A stretch of DNA of 64,000 bases from Polynucleobacter ibericus. GTDB lineage: Bacteria > Pseudomonadota > Gammaproteobacteria > Burkholderiales > Burkholderiaceae. Below, piece by piece: positions 51,102-60,287 of this stretch. The notes beneath the pieces are model-generated. The model ran no database searches and was not told where the DNA came from. It saw only the letters and a program-made list of their open reading frames with translations. The stretch lies in the NCBI RefSeq assembly GCF_018687955.1, contig NZ_CP061309.1:62001-126000 (forward strand). Direction: 5' to 3'. Within the stretch, counting starts at the first letter, position 1. Each line of letters begins with the position of its first letter. A program made the position numbers and the translations under genes.

Positions 51102-53084
51102 CTATATTTTTATATCTTTAGGTGCATGATTATTTGCAGATAGTGATTGCGCCTCTACAAGAGCCCGCTCAAGATTCTGTACAAATGTTTTGGCATTAAA
51201 GAGAAGCGAGCTTGCTTTATTGGCGAGTATTTTTTTCTTTATTTCAGCCAGTCTGTGTGGTTGTGAGCCTAGTTTGATTGCCTGTGCCTCATAGCTCTCA
51301 ATGGATTGATGAATTAATTCGGGTAGATTGAGTTGTACTAGCAAGCTGGAGGCAATGCGACTCGGGAAAGAGGATCCTTGCAAAGTGAGCACTGGAGTGC
51401 CCATCCAGAGTGCATCGCTGGCGGTTGCTCCTGCGTTATAGGGGTAAGTATCCAGGAATAGATCAACTATTCCATAGTGAGCAAGATAGTCAGCCCTGGG
51501 CTGACGCTCCATAAAGATGAGTCGTTTTGGATCGATGCCCGAACTGAGGGCGTGCGACTTTAGATTAGAAATAGCTTCGGGATTTTCGCCAAAGAGCAGC
51601 AAAGCGGAATGATCTACACTTTTCAATATTCTTAACCAAGCATCAAAAATGAACTCAGTAATTTTGAAGACATTATTGAGGTTGCAAAAAACAAACTGAT
51701 CTTCTGCAATCCCAAAATCTACCTTTTTAAAAATCTTGCTTCCAGGTGCTCGTTTGGAGTCATTTGCCTGATAGCTAGGTAAGTAAATAATTTTTTCGCT
51801 ATAAAAATTTCTGAGCTCGCTAGGGATAATGACTTCATCGGCTATGAGGTAATCCATATAGTCAGCACCCATTGTCCCTAAAAATCCGATGTAACTGATT
51901 TGTATAGGCGCTGCTCTAAGTGCGAAGATTTCAGATCTAGCATTTTCGGTGTAACCACATAAATCAATTACGATATCTATTCTCATCTCTCTGGATAAGA
52001 GAGTAATTTCTTCGGGGGTTTTATTGGCTATATCAATGAATTGATCAAATGAGGCTTGCAGTCTTTGACGCATTGAATCATTGGTCTCTTTACCAAAAGA
52101 AAATGCATAGACCTCAAACTGACTACGATCGTGTAGTTCAAAGATTTCTGCCGTTAAATAAGAAACCGGATGTTCATGAAAGTCTGGTGAAAAGTAAGCG
52201 ATACGAATTTTCTGATTCGTGTGTTTTGGAATTGACCCTAATCTAGGATTGCCTGGGTAGTTGCATTGTGCAAACAGGGTTGCAGCCTTTTGATTTATGG
52301 CTGGGGAGTCAATGAGTGCCGATATTGGTAGTGGTGAAATAATTTTTTCACTTTGATTAATGCCATCGGCTAATCGATGTTCTGCCTCTTGCATTCCATC
52401 CCATAGGCACATGCGCATTCGGGTATATATGCAGTCCCCATATAAAAATTCAATTTTAGGATTAAGAGCATAAGCTTTTTCAAAGCAAACTAAGGCTTCG
52501 GAATATTTTTTAAACGCACTTAAATCAATAGCAAGATTGATCCATGCTTCTGCGTGCAAAGGATCTGCGCTCACTGCCTTTTGATAAAAATTAATTGCTT
52601 GATCGTGCTCGTATTGATCGTCATAAAGCCTGCCAAGGTTGTATAGCAAATCAGCAGATTGATCGTTAATAGCGGCAGCCTTTAGAAAAAAATCGCGGGC
52701 CTCTTTCTTTTTCCCCATAAGGGCGTAGGTAGCACCCAGATCATGGAGAGCTTCAAAGCTCAGGGGATTTAGTGCTAATACTCTTTTAAGGGAATCCAAG
52801 GCCTCTGCGAAGTGTCCCAAGGCAAGATGGTGTGATCCTAGCTCATAAGAAAGTATTTCGGAAGCAACCCCTTGCTCAATACAGCGATTAAGCAAATCAA
52901 TAGATTGTTCTTTGCTAGCCAAAGAATTAGCGATTTGGGCTAGCAATTGAGCGGAATCTTTATGCCTAGGATTGGTCTTTAATAGTCCCACCAATAGCTC
53001 AATGCCTGCCATCAATTGGCCTGAATTCAGCAGGATCAGAGCTTGCTCATAGTCGCGTGAGTTCGTGGCTTCATTCATGGGCAT
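51102..53084 (-). CDS. TPR protein with O-GlcNAc transferase-like (GT41) domain, paralogue
   Basis: This 660-residue protein has the same layout as its neighbour: TPR repeats (about 1-215) then a GT41 domain with YFSPDFHEHPVSYLTAE, IDLCGYTENARSEIFALRAA, PIQISYIGFLGTMG, FCNLNNVFKI and FLDTYPYNAGATASDALWMG. The HTTASD motif reads GATASD here, so one conserved His is replaced; activity or donor use may differ. The start is ATG 53084, with a second ATG two codons later; no clear ribosome-binding site is seen. Confidence 0.85.
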   Translation of the reverse strand: MPMNEATNSRDYEQALILLNSGQLMAGIELLVGLLKTNPRHKDSAQLLAQIANSLASKEQSIDLLNRCIEQGVASEILSYELGSHHLALGHFAEALDSLKRVLALNPLSFEALHDLGATYALMGKKKEARDFFLKAAAINDQSADLLYNLGRLYDDQYEHDQAINFYQKAVSADPLHAEAWINLAIDLSAFKKYSEALVCFEKAYALNPKIEFLYGDCIYTRMRMCLWDGMQEAEHRLADGINQSEKIISPLPISALIDSPAINQKAATLFAQCNYPGNPRLGSIPKHTNQKIRIAYFSPDFHEHPVSYLTAEIFELHDRSQFEVYAFSFGKETNDSMRQRLQASFDQFIDIANKTPEEITLLSREMRIDIVIDLCGYTENARSEIFALRAAPIQISYIGFLGTMGADYMDYLIADEVIIPSELRNFYSEKIIYLPSYQANDSKRAPGSKIFKKVDFGIAEDQFVFCNLNNVFKITEFIFDAWLRILKSVDHSALLLFGENPEAISNLKSHALSSGIDPKRLIFMERQPRADYLAHYGIVDLFLDTYPYNAGATASDALWMGTPVLTLQGSSFPSRIASSLLVQLNLPELIHQSIESYEAQAIKLGSQPHRLAEIKKKILANKASSLLFNAKTFVQNLERALVEAQSLSANNHAPKDIKI

Positions 53085-53189
53085 ATTTTAGGCTTTTAAA
53101 TGACGATCTTTGGGGGTGGAGTAACCCTGATAATGAGCGGTCAGAGTAGATTTAATTGAAAAAGTCTGCTAAAAATGAATCTCGAGACA

Positions 53190-53218
53190 TTAACCATATT
53201 TAGTAATTTTTCTAAATT
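53190..53218 (+). promoter_or_regulatory. Candidate promoter of the glutamate/aspartate transporter operon
   Basis: TTAACC at 53190-53195 and TAAATT at 53213-53218, each 4 of 6 to consensus with a 17-base spacer, lie in AT-rich DNA ahead of the binding-protein gene. It is the best candidate in a 170-base gap. Confidence 0.3.
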
Positions 53219-53254
53219 TAGTTAAATAACACCAGTACCCAATTAAAGAGGCAA

Positions 53255-54190
53255 ATGATTATGCAAAAAACGAATCCCAAAACTTTCTTATATTCAGCAC
53301 TTTTTTTGATGTTTACACCATTAATGATGGTGTCTTCCAATGCTATTGCTGCCAGTGCCACTATGGATAAGATTAAGTCCAGCGGCGCAGTCACTATGGG
53401 CGTTCGTGAATCCTCTATTCCAATGTCCTATACGACTGGTGATAGCCGTTTTGATGGCTACCATGTGGAGATCTGCCGCATGATTTTGGGCGATATTAAA
53501 GATAAGTTGGGTATGAGCACTTTGCGCATCAACTATCAGCCAGTGACTTCACAAAATCGCGTGCCATTGGTACAAAACGGTACAGTGGATATTGAGTGCG
53601 GTACTACTACTAACAATACTGCAAGAGCAAAAGATGTTGGTTTTGCTAACACTCTCTACGTTGAAGAAGTGCGCATTGCCGTTAAGGCGAACTCTGGCAT
53701 TACTTCAATTGCTCAACTTAATGGCAAGAAGGTAGCAACCACTACCGGTACTACCTCTGTGCAGCTGTTGCGCAAAAATGAAAAAGCCACTGGCGTGAAT
53801 TTTGATGAAGTATTTGGCAAGGATCATGCAGATAGCTTCTTGTTATTAGAATCAGGCCGTGCGGATGCTTTCGTGATGGACGGCTCAATTTTGGCGGGTA
53901 ATATTGCCAATTCCAAGAATCCTAAAGATTTCAAAATTGTTGGTGAGGTACTGGCGACTGAGCCAATCGCCATCATGGTTCCTAAAAATGATCCAGAGTT
54001 CAAGGCTGCTGTAAATGCTGCGATTGCCAAGATTGTTGCAAATGGCAAAATGCCTGGATTGTGGAACAAATGGTTCTTATCACCGATTCCTCCTAAAAAT
54101 ATCGTAGTTGGTCTCGAGTTATCTCCAGCAACCAAAAATGCCTGGGCTAATTTGAATGACAAACCTGCGGAAGACTACAACAAGAAGTAA
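53255..54190 (+). CDS. gltI: Amino-acid ABC transporter substrate-binding protein (GltI-like)
   Basis: This 311-residue periplasmic protein has a signal peptide ending near AIAASA and the family-3 solute-binding fold: SGAVTMGVRESSIPMSY, GYHVEICRMI, VDIECGTTTNNTARA and the C-terminal WFLSPIPPKN. It resembles glutamate/aspartate-binding GltI. AAGAGG precedes two close in-frame ATGs (53255 and 53261). It heads the gltIJKL operon. Confidence 0.9.
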   Translation: MIMQKTNPKTFLYSALFLMFTPLMMVSSNAIAASATMDKIKSSGAVTMGVRESSIPMSYTTGDSRFDGYHVEICRMILGDIKDKLGMSTLRINYQPVTSQNRVPLVQNGTVDIECGTTTNNTARAKDVGFANTLYVEEVRIAVKANSGITSIAQLNGKKVATTTGTTSVQLLRKNEKATGVNFDEVFGKDHADSFLLLESGRADAFVMDGSILAGNIANSKNPKDFKIVGEVLATEPIAIMVPKNDPEFKAAVNAAIAKIVANGKMPGLWNKWFLSPIPPKNIVVGLELSPATKNAWANLNDKPAEDYNKK

Positions 54191-54213
54191 TTTGATCTGA
54201 TTAAGATTCTTAT

Positions 54214-55005
54214 ATGGCATTAGATTTAGGTGTTTTTTGTAAAAGCACCTTAGATGGAGAAGTGGTTGATCACTGCTTCTCCTCTATCTTTGGACTTGCT
54301 CAGAATGCGGACCCTAGTTATCTAGACTGGCTGATGAAAGCATGGGGCTGGACTCTAGCCGTAGCCGGCCTAGGATTGGCCATTGCGTTGATTTTGGGTG
54401 CCATGATGGGCACTTTGAGAACGCTACCTGACAACGGCAGGGTCAGCAGATTATTAGTTAGGGTCTCAACCGCCTGGGTTGAGCTATTTAGAAATATTCC
54501 AGTCCTGGTTCAAGTATTTCTTTGGTACCACGTCATTCCCGCTTTCGTTCTCCCCCTAAAGGCGCTCCCATCCTATTGGCTGGTTAGCATTGCATTAGGT
54601 TTTTTTACCTCTGCCCGGATTGCAGAGCAAGTTCGTGCAGGTATTCAGTCTTTGCCTAGCGGGCAAAGAGCTGCTGCAACTGCACTGGGATTAACAACGC
54701 CTCAAGCTTATCGTTATGTCATATTGCCGATGGCATTACGAATTGTCATTCCTCCGCTGACCTCGGAGAGTATGAATGTCATTAAAAACTCATCTGTTGC
54801 ATTTGCTGTATCGGTTCCTGAGCTCACCTTATTTGCGATGCAGGCTCAAGAAGAAACCTCTCATGGCGTTGAAATTTATTTAGCCGTGACTGCTTTGTAC
54901 GCCTTATCTGCTTTTGCAGTCAATCGCGTAATGACTCTCATTGAGAAACGCAGTCGAATTCCGGGATTTTCTGTTGCATCCAATGACGCAAGTCTGGCTC
55001 ATTAA
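54214..55005 (+). CDS. gltJ: Glutamate/aspartate ABC transporter permease GltJ
   Basis: This 263-residue HisM-type permease has several TM helices and the EAA loop around QRAAATALGLTTPQAYRYVILP. A long N-terminal stretch with YLDWLMKAWGWTLAVAG is typical of GltJ. It lies between the binding protein and the second permease. Confidence 0.9.
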   Translation: MALDLGVFCKSTLDGEVVDHCFSSIFGLAQNADPSYLDWLMKAWGWTLAVAGLGLAIALILGAMMGTLRTLPDNGRVSRLLVRVSTAWVELFRNIPVLVQVFLWYHVIPAFVLPLKALPSYWLVSIALGFFTSARIAEQVRAGIQSLPSGQRAAATALGLTTPQAYRYVILPMALRIVIPPLTSESMNVIKNSSVAFAVSVPELTLFAMQAQEETSHGVEIYLAVTALYALSAFAVNRVMTLIEKRSRIPGFSVASNDASLAH

Positions 55006-55016
55006 ATGGTGATGAT

Positions 55017-55685
55017 ATGTTGAGCTTAGACCTTGGTTTTTACAATTGGGAACTCTTTACAAATTACATTGTGAAGGGTTTGTTGTTTAGTGTGCAGTTA
55101 ACCGTTATTGCCACCATTGGTGGCATTGTCGTTGGAACTTTTTTAGCCCTGATGAGGCTATCGGGTAAGCCAGCTTTAGTCTACCCCGCAACCTTTTATA
55201 TCAATACCATGCGCTCCATTCCCCTGGTAATGGTGATCCTCTGGTTCTTTTTATTGATTCCAATGCTCATCGGTAGGCCTATCGGTGCAGACTTATCGGC
55301 CACCATTACTTTCATTGCCTTTGAGGCCGCCTTCTTCTCGGAGATTGTCAGAGCTGGCATTCAGTCGGTACCTAAAGGCCAGATGTATGCGGGCGAGGCC
55401 TTAGGAATGACTTACGGACAAAACATGCGTTTAGTCGTTTTGCCGCAGGCATTCAGAAACATGATTCCGGTCTTTATGACACAGACCATCATCTTGTTTC
55501 AAGATACGTCTTTAGTCTACGCAATTGGAGCCTATGATTTGTTGAAAGGTTTTGAAATTGCCGGAAAAAATTACGGTCGACCAATCGAGACTTATATTTT
55601 GGCCGCCGCTACTTATTTTGTTATCTGTTTTTCATTATCTAAGGCAGTGCGTGCCATACAGGCTAAAGTTGCCATTATTCGTTAA
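55017..55685 (+). CDS. gltK: Glutamate/aspartate ABC transporter permease GltK
   Basis: This 222-residue permease starts with NWELFTNYIVKGLLFSVQLT and has the EAA loop GQMYAGEALGMTYGQNMRLV. It partners GltJ in the membrane pore. It starts 11 bases after gltJ. Confidence 0.9.
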   Translation: MLSLDLGFYNWELFTNYIVKGLLFSVQLTVIATIGGIVVGTFLALMRLSGKPALVYPATFYINTMRSIPLVMVILWFFLLIPMLIGRPIGADLSATITFIAFEAAFFSEIVRAGIQSVPKGQMYAGEALGMTYGQNMRLVVLPQAFRNMIPVFMTQTIILFQDTSLVYAIGAYDLLKGFEIAGKNYGRPIETYILAAATYFVICFSLSKAVRAIQAKVAIIR

Positions 55686-55720
55686 TTATTTTTTGATCGC
55701 TACATACTACATAGACCATC

Positions 55721-56455
55721 ATGATTGAACTTCAAAACGTTTCTAAATGGTATGGCTCCTTTCAGGTTCTGACGGACTGCACCACGTCAATCAAAAAAGG
55801 AGAAGTAGTAGTCATTTGCGGCCCCTCTGGTTCGGGAAAATCAACTCTCATTAAAACTATCAACGCACTGGAGCCATTTCAGTCCGGTCAAATCTCAGTT
55901 GATGGTATTGATTTGCATGATCCCAAAACGAATTTACCGAGACTCCGCGCTCGCGTAGGAATGGTTTTCCAGCACTTTGAACTTTTCCCCCACTTAAGCA
56001 TCACCGAGAATTTAACACTTGCTCAAATCAAGGTATTGGGACGATCGGCTGATGAGGCAAAAAATCACGGCCTGAAATATTTAGAGCGTGTCGGATTAAT
56101 TGCGCAAAAAGATAAGTTTCCCGGCCAGCTATCCGGTGGACAGCAGCAGCGCGTGGCGATTGCTCGCGCCCTGAGTATGGATCCGATTGTGATGTTATTT
56201 GATGAGCCTACCTCTGCCCTTGACCCTGAAATGGTTGGTGAGGTGTTGGATGTGATGGTGAAGCTTGCCAATGAGGGTATGACGATGTGCTGCGTTACTC
56301 ATGAAATGGGTTTTGCACGCAAGGTTAGTCATCGAGTCATCTTTATGGACCAAGGGCGAATCATTGAGGACTGCAGCAGGGATGAGTTTTTTGGCAATCC
56401 GGATGCGCGTTCACCAAGAGCTAAAGACTTCTTGTCCAAAATACTCCCCGGCTAA
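55721..56455 (+). CDS. gltL: Glutamate/aspartate ABC transporter ATP-binding protein GltL
   Basis: This 244-residue ATPase has Walker [10 protein letters not shown], signature [15 protein letters not shown], Walker [15 protein letters not shown] and the switch VTHEMGFAR. This is the polar amino-acid transporter type. It ends the operon; a hairpin covers its stop codon. Confidence 0.92.
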   Translation: MIELQNVSKWYGSFQVLTDCTTSIKKGEVVVICGPSGSGKSTLIKTINALEPFQSGQISVDGIDLHDPKTNLPRLRARVGMVFQHFELFPHLSITENLTLAQIKVLGRSADEAKNHGLKYLERVGLIAQKDKFPGQLSGGQQQRVAIARALSMDPIVMLFDEPTSALDPEMVGEVLDVMVKLANEGMTMCCVTHEMGFARKVSHRVIFMDQGRIIEDCSRDEFFGNPDARSPRAKDFLSKILPG

Positions 56456-56468
56456 AAGCCTAGGGAGT
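56443..56468. terminator. Hairpin at the gltL/degQ convergent end
   Basis: ACTCCC at 56443-56448 pairs with GGGAGT at 56463-56468, with an inner stem GGCT/AGCC. It overlaps the gltL stop. On the minus strand ATTTTG follows, so it may end degQ transcripts; no T run follows on the plus strand. Confidence 0.5.
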
Positions 56469-56475
56469 GCCCTCA

Positions 56476-57654
56476 TTAATTGATGGTTTTTGGTTTTGGC
56501 CTCTTGCCAGCTTGAACTCTAATTTCTAGTTCTTTATCCTTGCGTAAGATTTTTAGAGTTGCTCCATTGCCTGGCCCTATCTGAGCAATTTGATTCAATA
56601 GCTGTCTGACGTCTTTAGTGCTGTTGCCATTAACTGCAGTGAGGACATCGCCAGGTTTGATACCGCCTTTGTCTGCGGGCCCACCCTCTAGAACACCTGA
56701 TAAAAGTACTCCTGAAGTATTTTTAGGAAGTCCCAGTGACTCCAGGAGCTCCTTAGATAGATTTTGAGGCTCAACCCCAATCCAGCCTCTGGTAACACTA
56801 CCATTACTCAGAATGGATTCCATCACTTGTTTGGCAAGATTAATGGGAATGGCGAATCCAATTCCCATGGAGCCACCATTTTTTGAATAAATAGCAGTAT
56901 TAATTCCAATGAGATGTCCTCGCGTGTCTACTAGTGCGCCGCCGGAATTTCCAGGATTAATTGCTGCATCAGTTTGAATAAAATTTTCAAATGTGTTGAT
57001 GCCAACATGATCGCGACCAAGAGCGGAAATAATTCCAGAGGTAACAGTTTGACCCACTCCAAAGGGATTGCCAATGGCGAGTACTACATCACCCACATGT
57101 ATTGACTCCACTTTTCCTAGTGTGATCGGCGTTGGTAATTGTTTGGCATCAATTTTTAAAACAGCAATGTCAGTTTCTGGATCGCTACCAATAATTTTGG
57201 CTTTTACTTTTCTGCCATCTGCGAGTGCTACATCAATTTCATCCGCATCACTGATGACATGATGGTTGGTGAGAATAATGCCTTCGGGGCTTACTAGCAC
57301 CCCAGAGCCTAGGCTGGAGCTGGGCTCTGCGTCTGGTGGTTGATCACCAAAAAAGAATTTAAAAAAAGGATCTGCCGAATTATTTCCATTACCTTTACGA
57401 GTTTTGGATGTTGTATTCGCCTTGCTTGTAAAAATATTGACTACAGCAGGCATCGATTTTTTAACTGCATCATGATATGACCCAGGGCTAATTGTGGAGC
57501 CATCGTAAGCACCCTCTTTTAGAGTGACGCTCTCGACGATTGAGCTCATTTGAGTATTCGAAAGCCAATTTGGTTTAAGTGTCGTAATTACAAACCATGC
57601 AGCCAAGAGTATGGTTACCGATTGCGCAAAAATTAACCAGAGTCGATTCAACAT
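56476..57654 (-). CDS. degQ: DegQ/DegS-like periplasmic serine protease (HtrA family)
   Basis: This 392-residue protease has an N-terminal membrane anchor (about 5-25), a trypsin-like domain with His132 in TNHHVIS, Asp162 in ETDIAVL and Ser237 in NPGNSGGAL, and one PDZ domain (about 285-385: RGWIGVEPQNL, GGPADKGGIKPGDV). One PDZ plus an anchor makes it closer to DegS/AlgW than to DegP. It lies 30 bases after mscL on the same strand. The tat/degQ/petABC vicinity is typical of the group. Confidence 0.92.
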   Translation of the reverse strand: MLNRLWLIFAQSVTILLAAWFVITTLKPNWLSNTQMSSIVESVTLKEGAYDGSTISPGSYHDAVKKSMPAVVNIFTSKANTTSKTRKGNGNNSADPFFKFFFGDQPPDAEPSSSLGSGVLVSPEGIILTNHHVISDADEIDVALADGRKVKAKIIGSDPETDIAVLKIDAKQLPTPITLGKVESIHVGDVVLAIGNPFGVGQTVTSGIISALGRDHVGINTFENFIQTDAAINPGNSGGALVDTRGHLIGINTAIYSKNGGSMGIGFAIPINLAKQVMESILSNGSVTRGWIGVEPQNLSKELLESLGLPKNTSGVLLSGVLEGGPADKGGIKPGDVLTAVNGNSTKDVRQLLNQIAQIGPGNGATLKILRKDKELEIRVQAGKRPKPKTIN

Positions 57655-57684
57655 TTTTTATTGAGTTAAAGACGGGTGCGTAGT

Positions 57685-58107
57685 TTATTTTTTAAGGCTA
57701 TCGCGAATCTCGCGTAGCAAAACAACATCTTCTGGAGCCGGGGGTGGAGGCGGCGCATCCATGAGGCGAATCCTATTCACCACTTTGACCATTTGAAAAA
57801 TCACAAAGGCTAAAAGTAAAAAATTAATGGAAATGGTGATGAAATTGCCGTAGGCAAAAATGGGTACACCAGCCTTTTTAAGGGCATCAAAAGTTCTGGG
57901 CACACCCTCAGGCACATGGCCGAGGACAATAAAAAGGTTAGTAAAGTCGATATGACCCCCTAAAAGGGTGGAAATAACAGGCATAACGATGTCGTTTACC
58001 AGGGAATCCACGATTTTTCCAAAAGCGCCGCCAATAATGACGCCAACCGCCAAATCGATCACATTTCCCTTAACAGCAAAGTCCCGAAACTCCTTTAAAA
58101 CGCTCAT
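57685..58107 (-). CDS. mscL: Large-conductance mechanosensitive channel MscL
   Basis: This 140-residue protein starts [20 protein letters not shown] and has the pore helix [20 protein letters not shown], a periplasmic loop, a second TM helix and the cytoplasmic helical bundle ending [11 protein letters not shown]. It opens under membrane tension to release solutes in hypo-osmotic shock, useful in freshwater. GGAAG lies ahead of the ATG. It is divergent from petA. Confidence 0.95.
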   Translation of the reverse strand: MSVLKEFRDFAVKGNVIDLAVGVIIGGAFGKIVDSLVNDIVMPVISTLLGGHIDFTNLFIVLGHVPEGVPRTFDALKKAGVPIFAYGNFITISINFLLLAFVIFQMVKVVNRIRLMDAPPPPPAPEDVVLLREIRDSLKK

Positions 58108-58164
58108 AAATGCTTCCTTTTTTGATTTGATACAGATTAACCTGAGATTAACCCCATAACTTTC

Positions 58165-58192
58165 TTGCTTACCCCACTTTTTACTTTAAAAT
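58165..58192 (+). promoter_or_regulatory. Candidate promoter of petABC
   Basis: TTGCTT at 58165-58170 and TAAAAT at 58187-58192 (5 of 6 to TATAAT) with a 16-base spacer lie in the mscL-petA gap, about 45 bases before the petA ATG. The -35 is weak (3 of 6). Confidence 0.35.
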
Positions 58193-58244
58193 CCTACCTT
58201 TAAGCAATTTCCACCCATAAATACCCTTTCTAGGAATTTTGTAA

Positions 58245-58847
58245 ATGAGTGACAAGCCCTGTATGGATAAAGATCGCCGTAATTGGCTGATCGCCACTTC
58301 GGCGGTAGGAGGCGTAGGAGCAGCCGCAGCCCTTTACCCTTTTGTTGACAGTTTTGAGCCTTCAGAGCGTGCGAAAGCCGCTGGAGCTGCTGTTGAAATC
58401 GATATCACTGGCATGCAGCCAGATGAAATGAGAATGGTTGAATGGCGCGGGAAACCGGTTTGGGTAGTTCGTCGCACCCCAGAGCAGGTTGCTGAGTTAT
58501 CCAAAATTGATAACGAATTAGCCGATCCAAACTCATTGCGTGACCCAGCCCAATTTACACCTCCTTATGCCCAGAATCAGTGGCGCTCCATTAAGCCTGA
58601 GTACCTTGTAGTTGTTGGTATTTGCACCCACCTAGGTTGCTCTCCAACAGCCAAATTTGAATCCGGCGCTCAGCCTTCCTTGCCTAATAATTGGCCGGGT
58701 GGCTTCCTTTGCCCATGCCATGGCTCGACATTTGATATGGCCGGCCGTGTGTTTAAAAACAAACCAGCACCAGACAACATGGAAGTGCCGCCTCATATGT
58801 ATTTGAGCGACACCAAAATTCTGGTTGGCGAAGATAAGAAGGCCTAA
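58245..58847 (+). CDS. petA: Ubiquinol-cytochrome c reductase Rieske iron-sulfur subunit
   Basis: This 200-residue protein of the bc1 complex has a twin-arginine signal (Arg11-Arg12 in KDRRNWLIA) that stays as its TM anchor, and the 2Fe-2S ligands in CTHLGC (127-132) and CPCHGS (156-161). It should need the Tat system encoded in this window. It takes electrons from ubiquinol at the Qo site. petB follows 10 bases later. Confidence 0.96.
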   Translation: MSDKPCMDKDRRNWLIATSAVGGVGAAAALYPFVDSFEPSERAKAAGAAVEIDITGMQPDEMRMVEWRGKPVWVVRRTPEQVAELSKIDNELADPNSLRDPAQFTPPYAQNQWRSIKPEYLVVVGICTHLGCSPTAKFESGAQPSLPNNWPGGFLCPCHGSTFDMAGRVFKNKPAPDNMEVPPHMYLSDTKILVGEDKKA

Positions 58848-58857
58848 GGAGAGATAA

Positions 58858-60258
58858 ATGGCATTCCACGAAAAAGAAGTTCCTGCAGACGCCTCCGCAG
58901 CCGTAAAGTTAATGGCATGGGTTGACTCACGTCTACCGGTAACCGAGGCATTTAAGCGCCATATGAGCGAGTACTACGCTCCTAAGAATCTGAATTTTTT
59001 CTATATCTTTGGTGCTTTAGCGATCGTAGTATTGGTAAACCAGATACTGACTGGTATTTTCTTGACCATGAACTATAAGCCTGATGCTGCAAAGGCTTTT
59101 GAGTCAGTTGAATACATCATGCGCGAAGTTCCATGGGGCTGGGTGATTCGCTACATGCATTCCACTGGTGCTTCTCTGTTCTTTGTAGTGGTGTACATGC
59201 ATATGTTCCGTGGCTTGATCTACGGTTCCTATCGCAAGCCACGTGAACTGATCTGGATTTTCGGTTGTGCGATTTTCTTGTGCTTGATGGGCGAGGCATT
59301 CTTTGGTTACCTGCTCCCATGGGGTCAGATGTCCTACTGGGGTGCTCAGGTAATCGTGAACTTATTCTCTGCGATTCCATTCATTGGCCCAGACCTTTCC
59401 TTGTGGTTGCGTGGTGACTATGTAGTGGGTGATGCCACACTGAATCGCTTCTTTGCATTCCACGTAATTGCTATTCCATTGGTATTGATTGGCTTAGTAG
59501 CAGCGCATATTTTGGCTCTACATGAAGTTGGTTCAAACAATCCTGATGGCGTAGAAATCAAAAATACATTGGATGCCAATGGTCACCCAGTTGACGGCAT
59601 TCCATTCCACCCTTACTACAGCGTTCATGACGTGATGTACTTAGGTGGATTCTTAATGATTTTTGCTTGCATCGTATTTTTTGCACCAGAGATGGGTGGA
59701 TATTTCTTGGAAGCGAATAACTTCATTCCAGCAAATCCGTTTGTAACGCCCACACACATTGCTCCAGTTTGGTATTTCACGCCGTTCTACTCAATGTTGC
59801 GCGCAACCACCACCAACTTCTTGTTGCCATTGTGGATCTTCTTAGCAGTCATTCTTGGAATGTTTGCTCTGAAGAGTAAAGACATGAAAGTTAAGGGTGC
59901 ATGCGCAGCAATCGCTCTTGTCTTGGCTGCTGGCTTCTACTTGTTTGATGCGAAGTTCTGGGGTGTTGTAATCATGGGTGGCTCTGTTGTGATCCTGTTC
60001 TTCTTGCCTTGGCTTGATCACTCCCCAGTCAAATCCATTCGCTATCGCCCACAATTTCATAAATATATTTATGGTGTATTTGTGGTGAGTTTTGTGATCT
60101 TGGGTTACTTGGGTATCCAACCACCATCACCAGTTTTTGAAAAGATTTCTCAGATTTGTACGATTTATTATCTGGGCTTTTTCTTGGCAATGCCTTTCTG
60201 GAGCAAGCTTGGTACATTCAAGCCAGTTCCGACGCGCGTTACTTTTGAATCCCATTAA
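58858..60258 (+). CDS. petB: Ubiquinol-cytochrome c reductase cytochrome b subunit
   Basis: This 466-residue integral membrane protein binds two b hemes through His101, His115, His202 and His217. The Qo motif at 303-306 reads PVWY in place of the common PEWY, a variant known in beta- and gammaproteobacteria. The length is that of a full cytochrome b with eight or nine TM helices plus a C-terminal extension. It lies between petA and petC. Confidence 0.96.
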   Translation: MAFHEKEVPADASAAVKLMAWVDSRLPVTEAFKRHMSEYYAPKNLNFFYIFGALAIVVLVNQILTGIFLTMNYKPDAAKAFESVEYIMREVPWGWVIRYMHSTGASLFFVVVYMHMFRGLIYGSYRKPRELIWIFGCAIFLCLMGEAFFGYLLPWGQMSYWGAQVIVNLFSAIPFIGPDLSLWLRGDYVVGDATLNRFFAFHVIAIPLVLIGLVAAHILALHEVGSNNPDGVEIKNTLDANGHPVDGIPFHPYYSVHDVMYLGGFLMIFACIVFFAPEMGGYFLEANNFIPANPFVTPTHIAPVWYFTPFYSMLRATTTNFLLPLWIFLAVILGMFALKSKDMKVKGACAAIALVLAAGFYLFDAKFWGVVIMGGSVVILFFLPWLDHSPVKSIRYRPQFHKYIYGVFVVSFVILGYLGIQPPSPVFEKISQICTIYYLGFFLAMPFWSKLGTFKPVPTRVTFESH

Positions 60259-60287
60259 TTCAGATACCAGAGAAATTAGGAACTAGC

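Noticed and set aside
51058..51107. TATATAGC/GCTATAT arms between the two GT41 genes as a terminator
   Set aside because: Only 7 AT-rich pairs with a loop of about 35 bases and no GC-rich stem.
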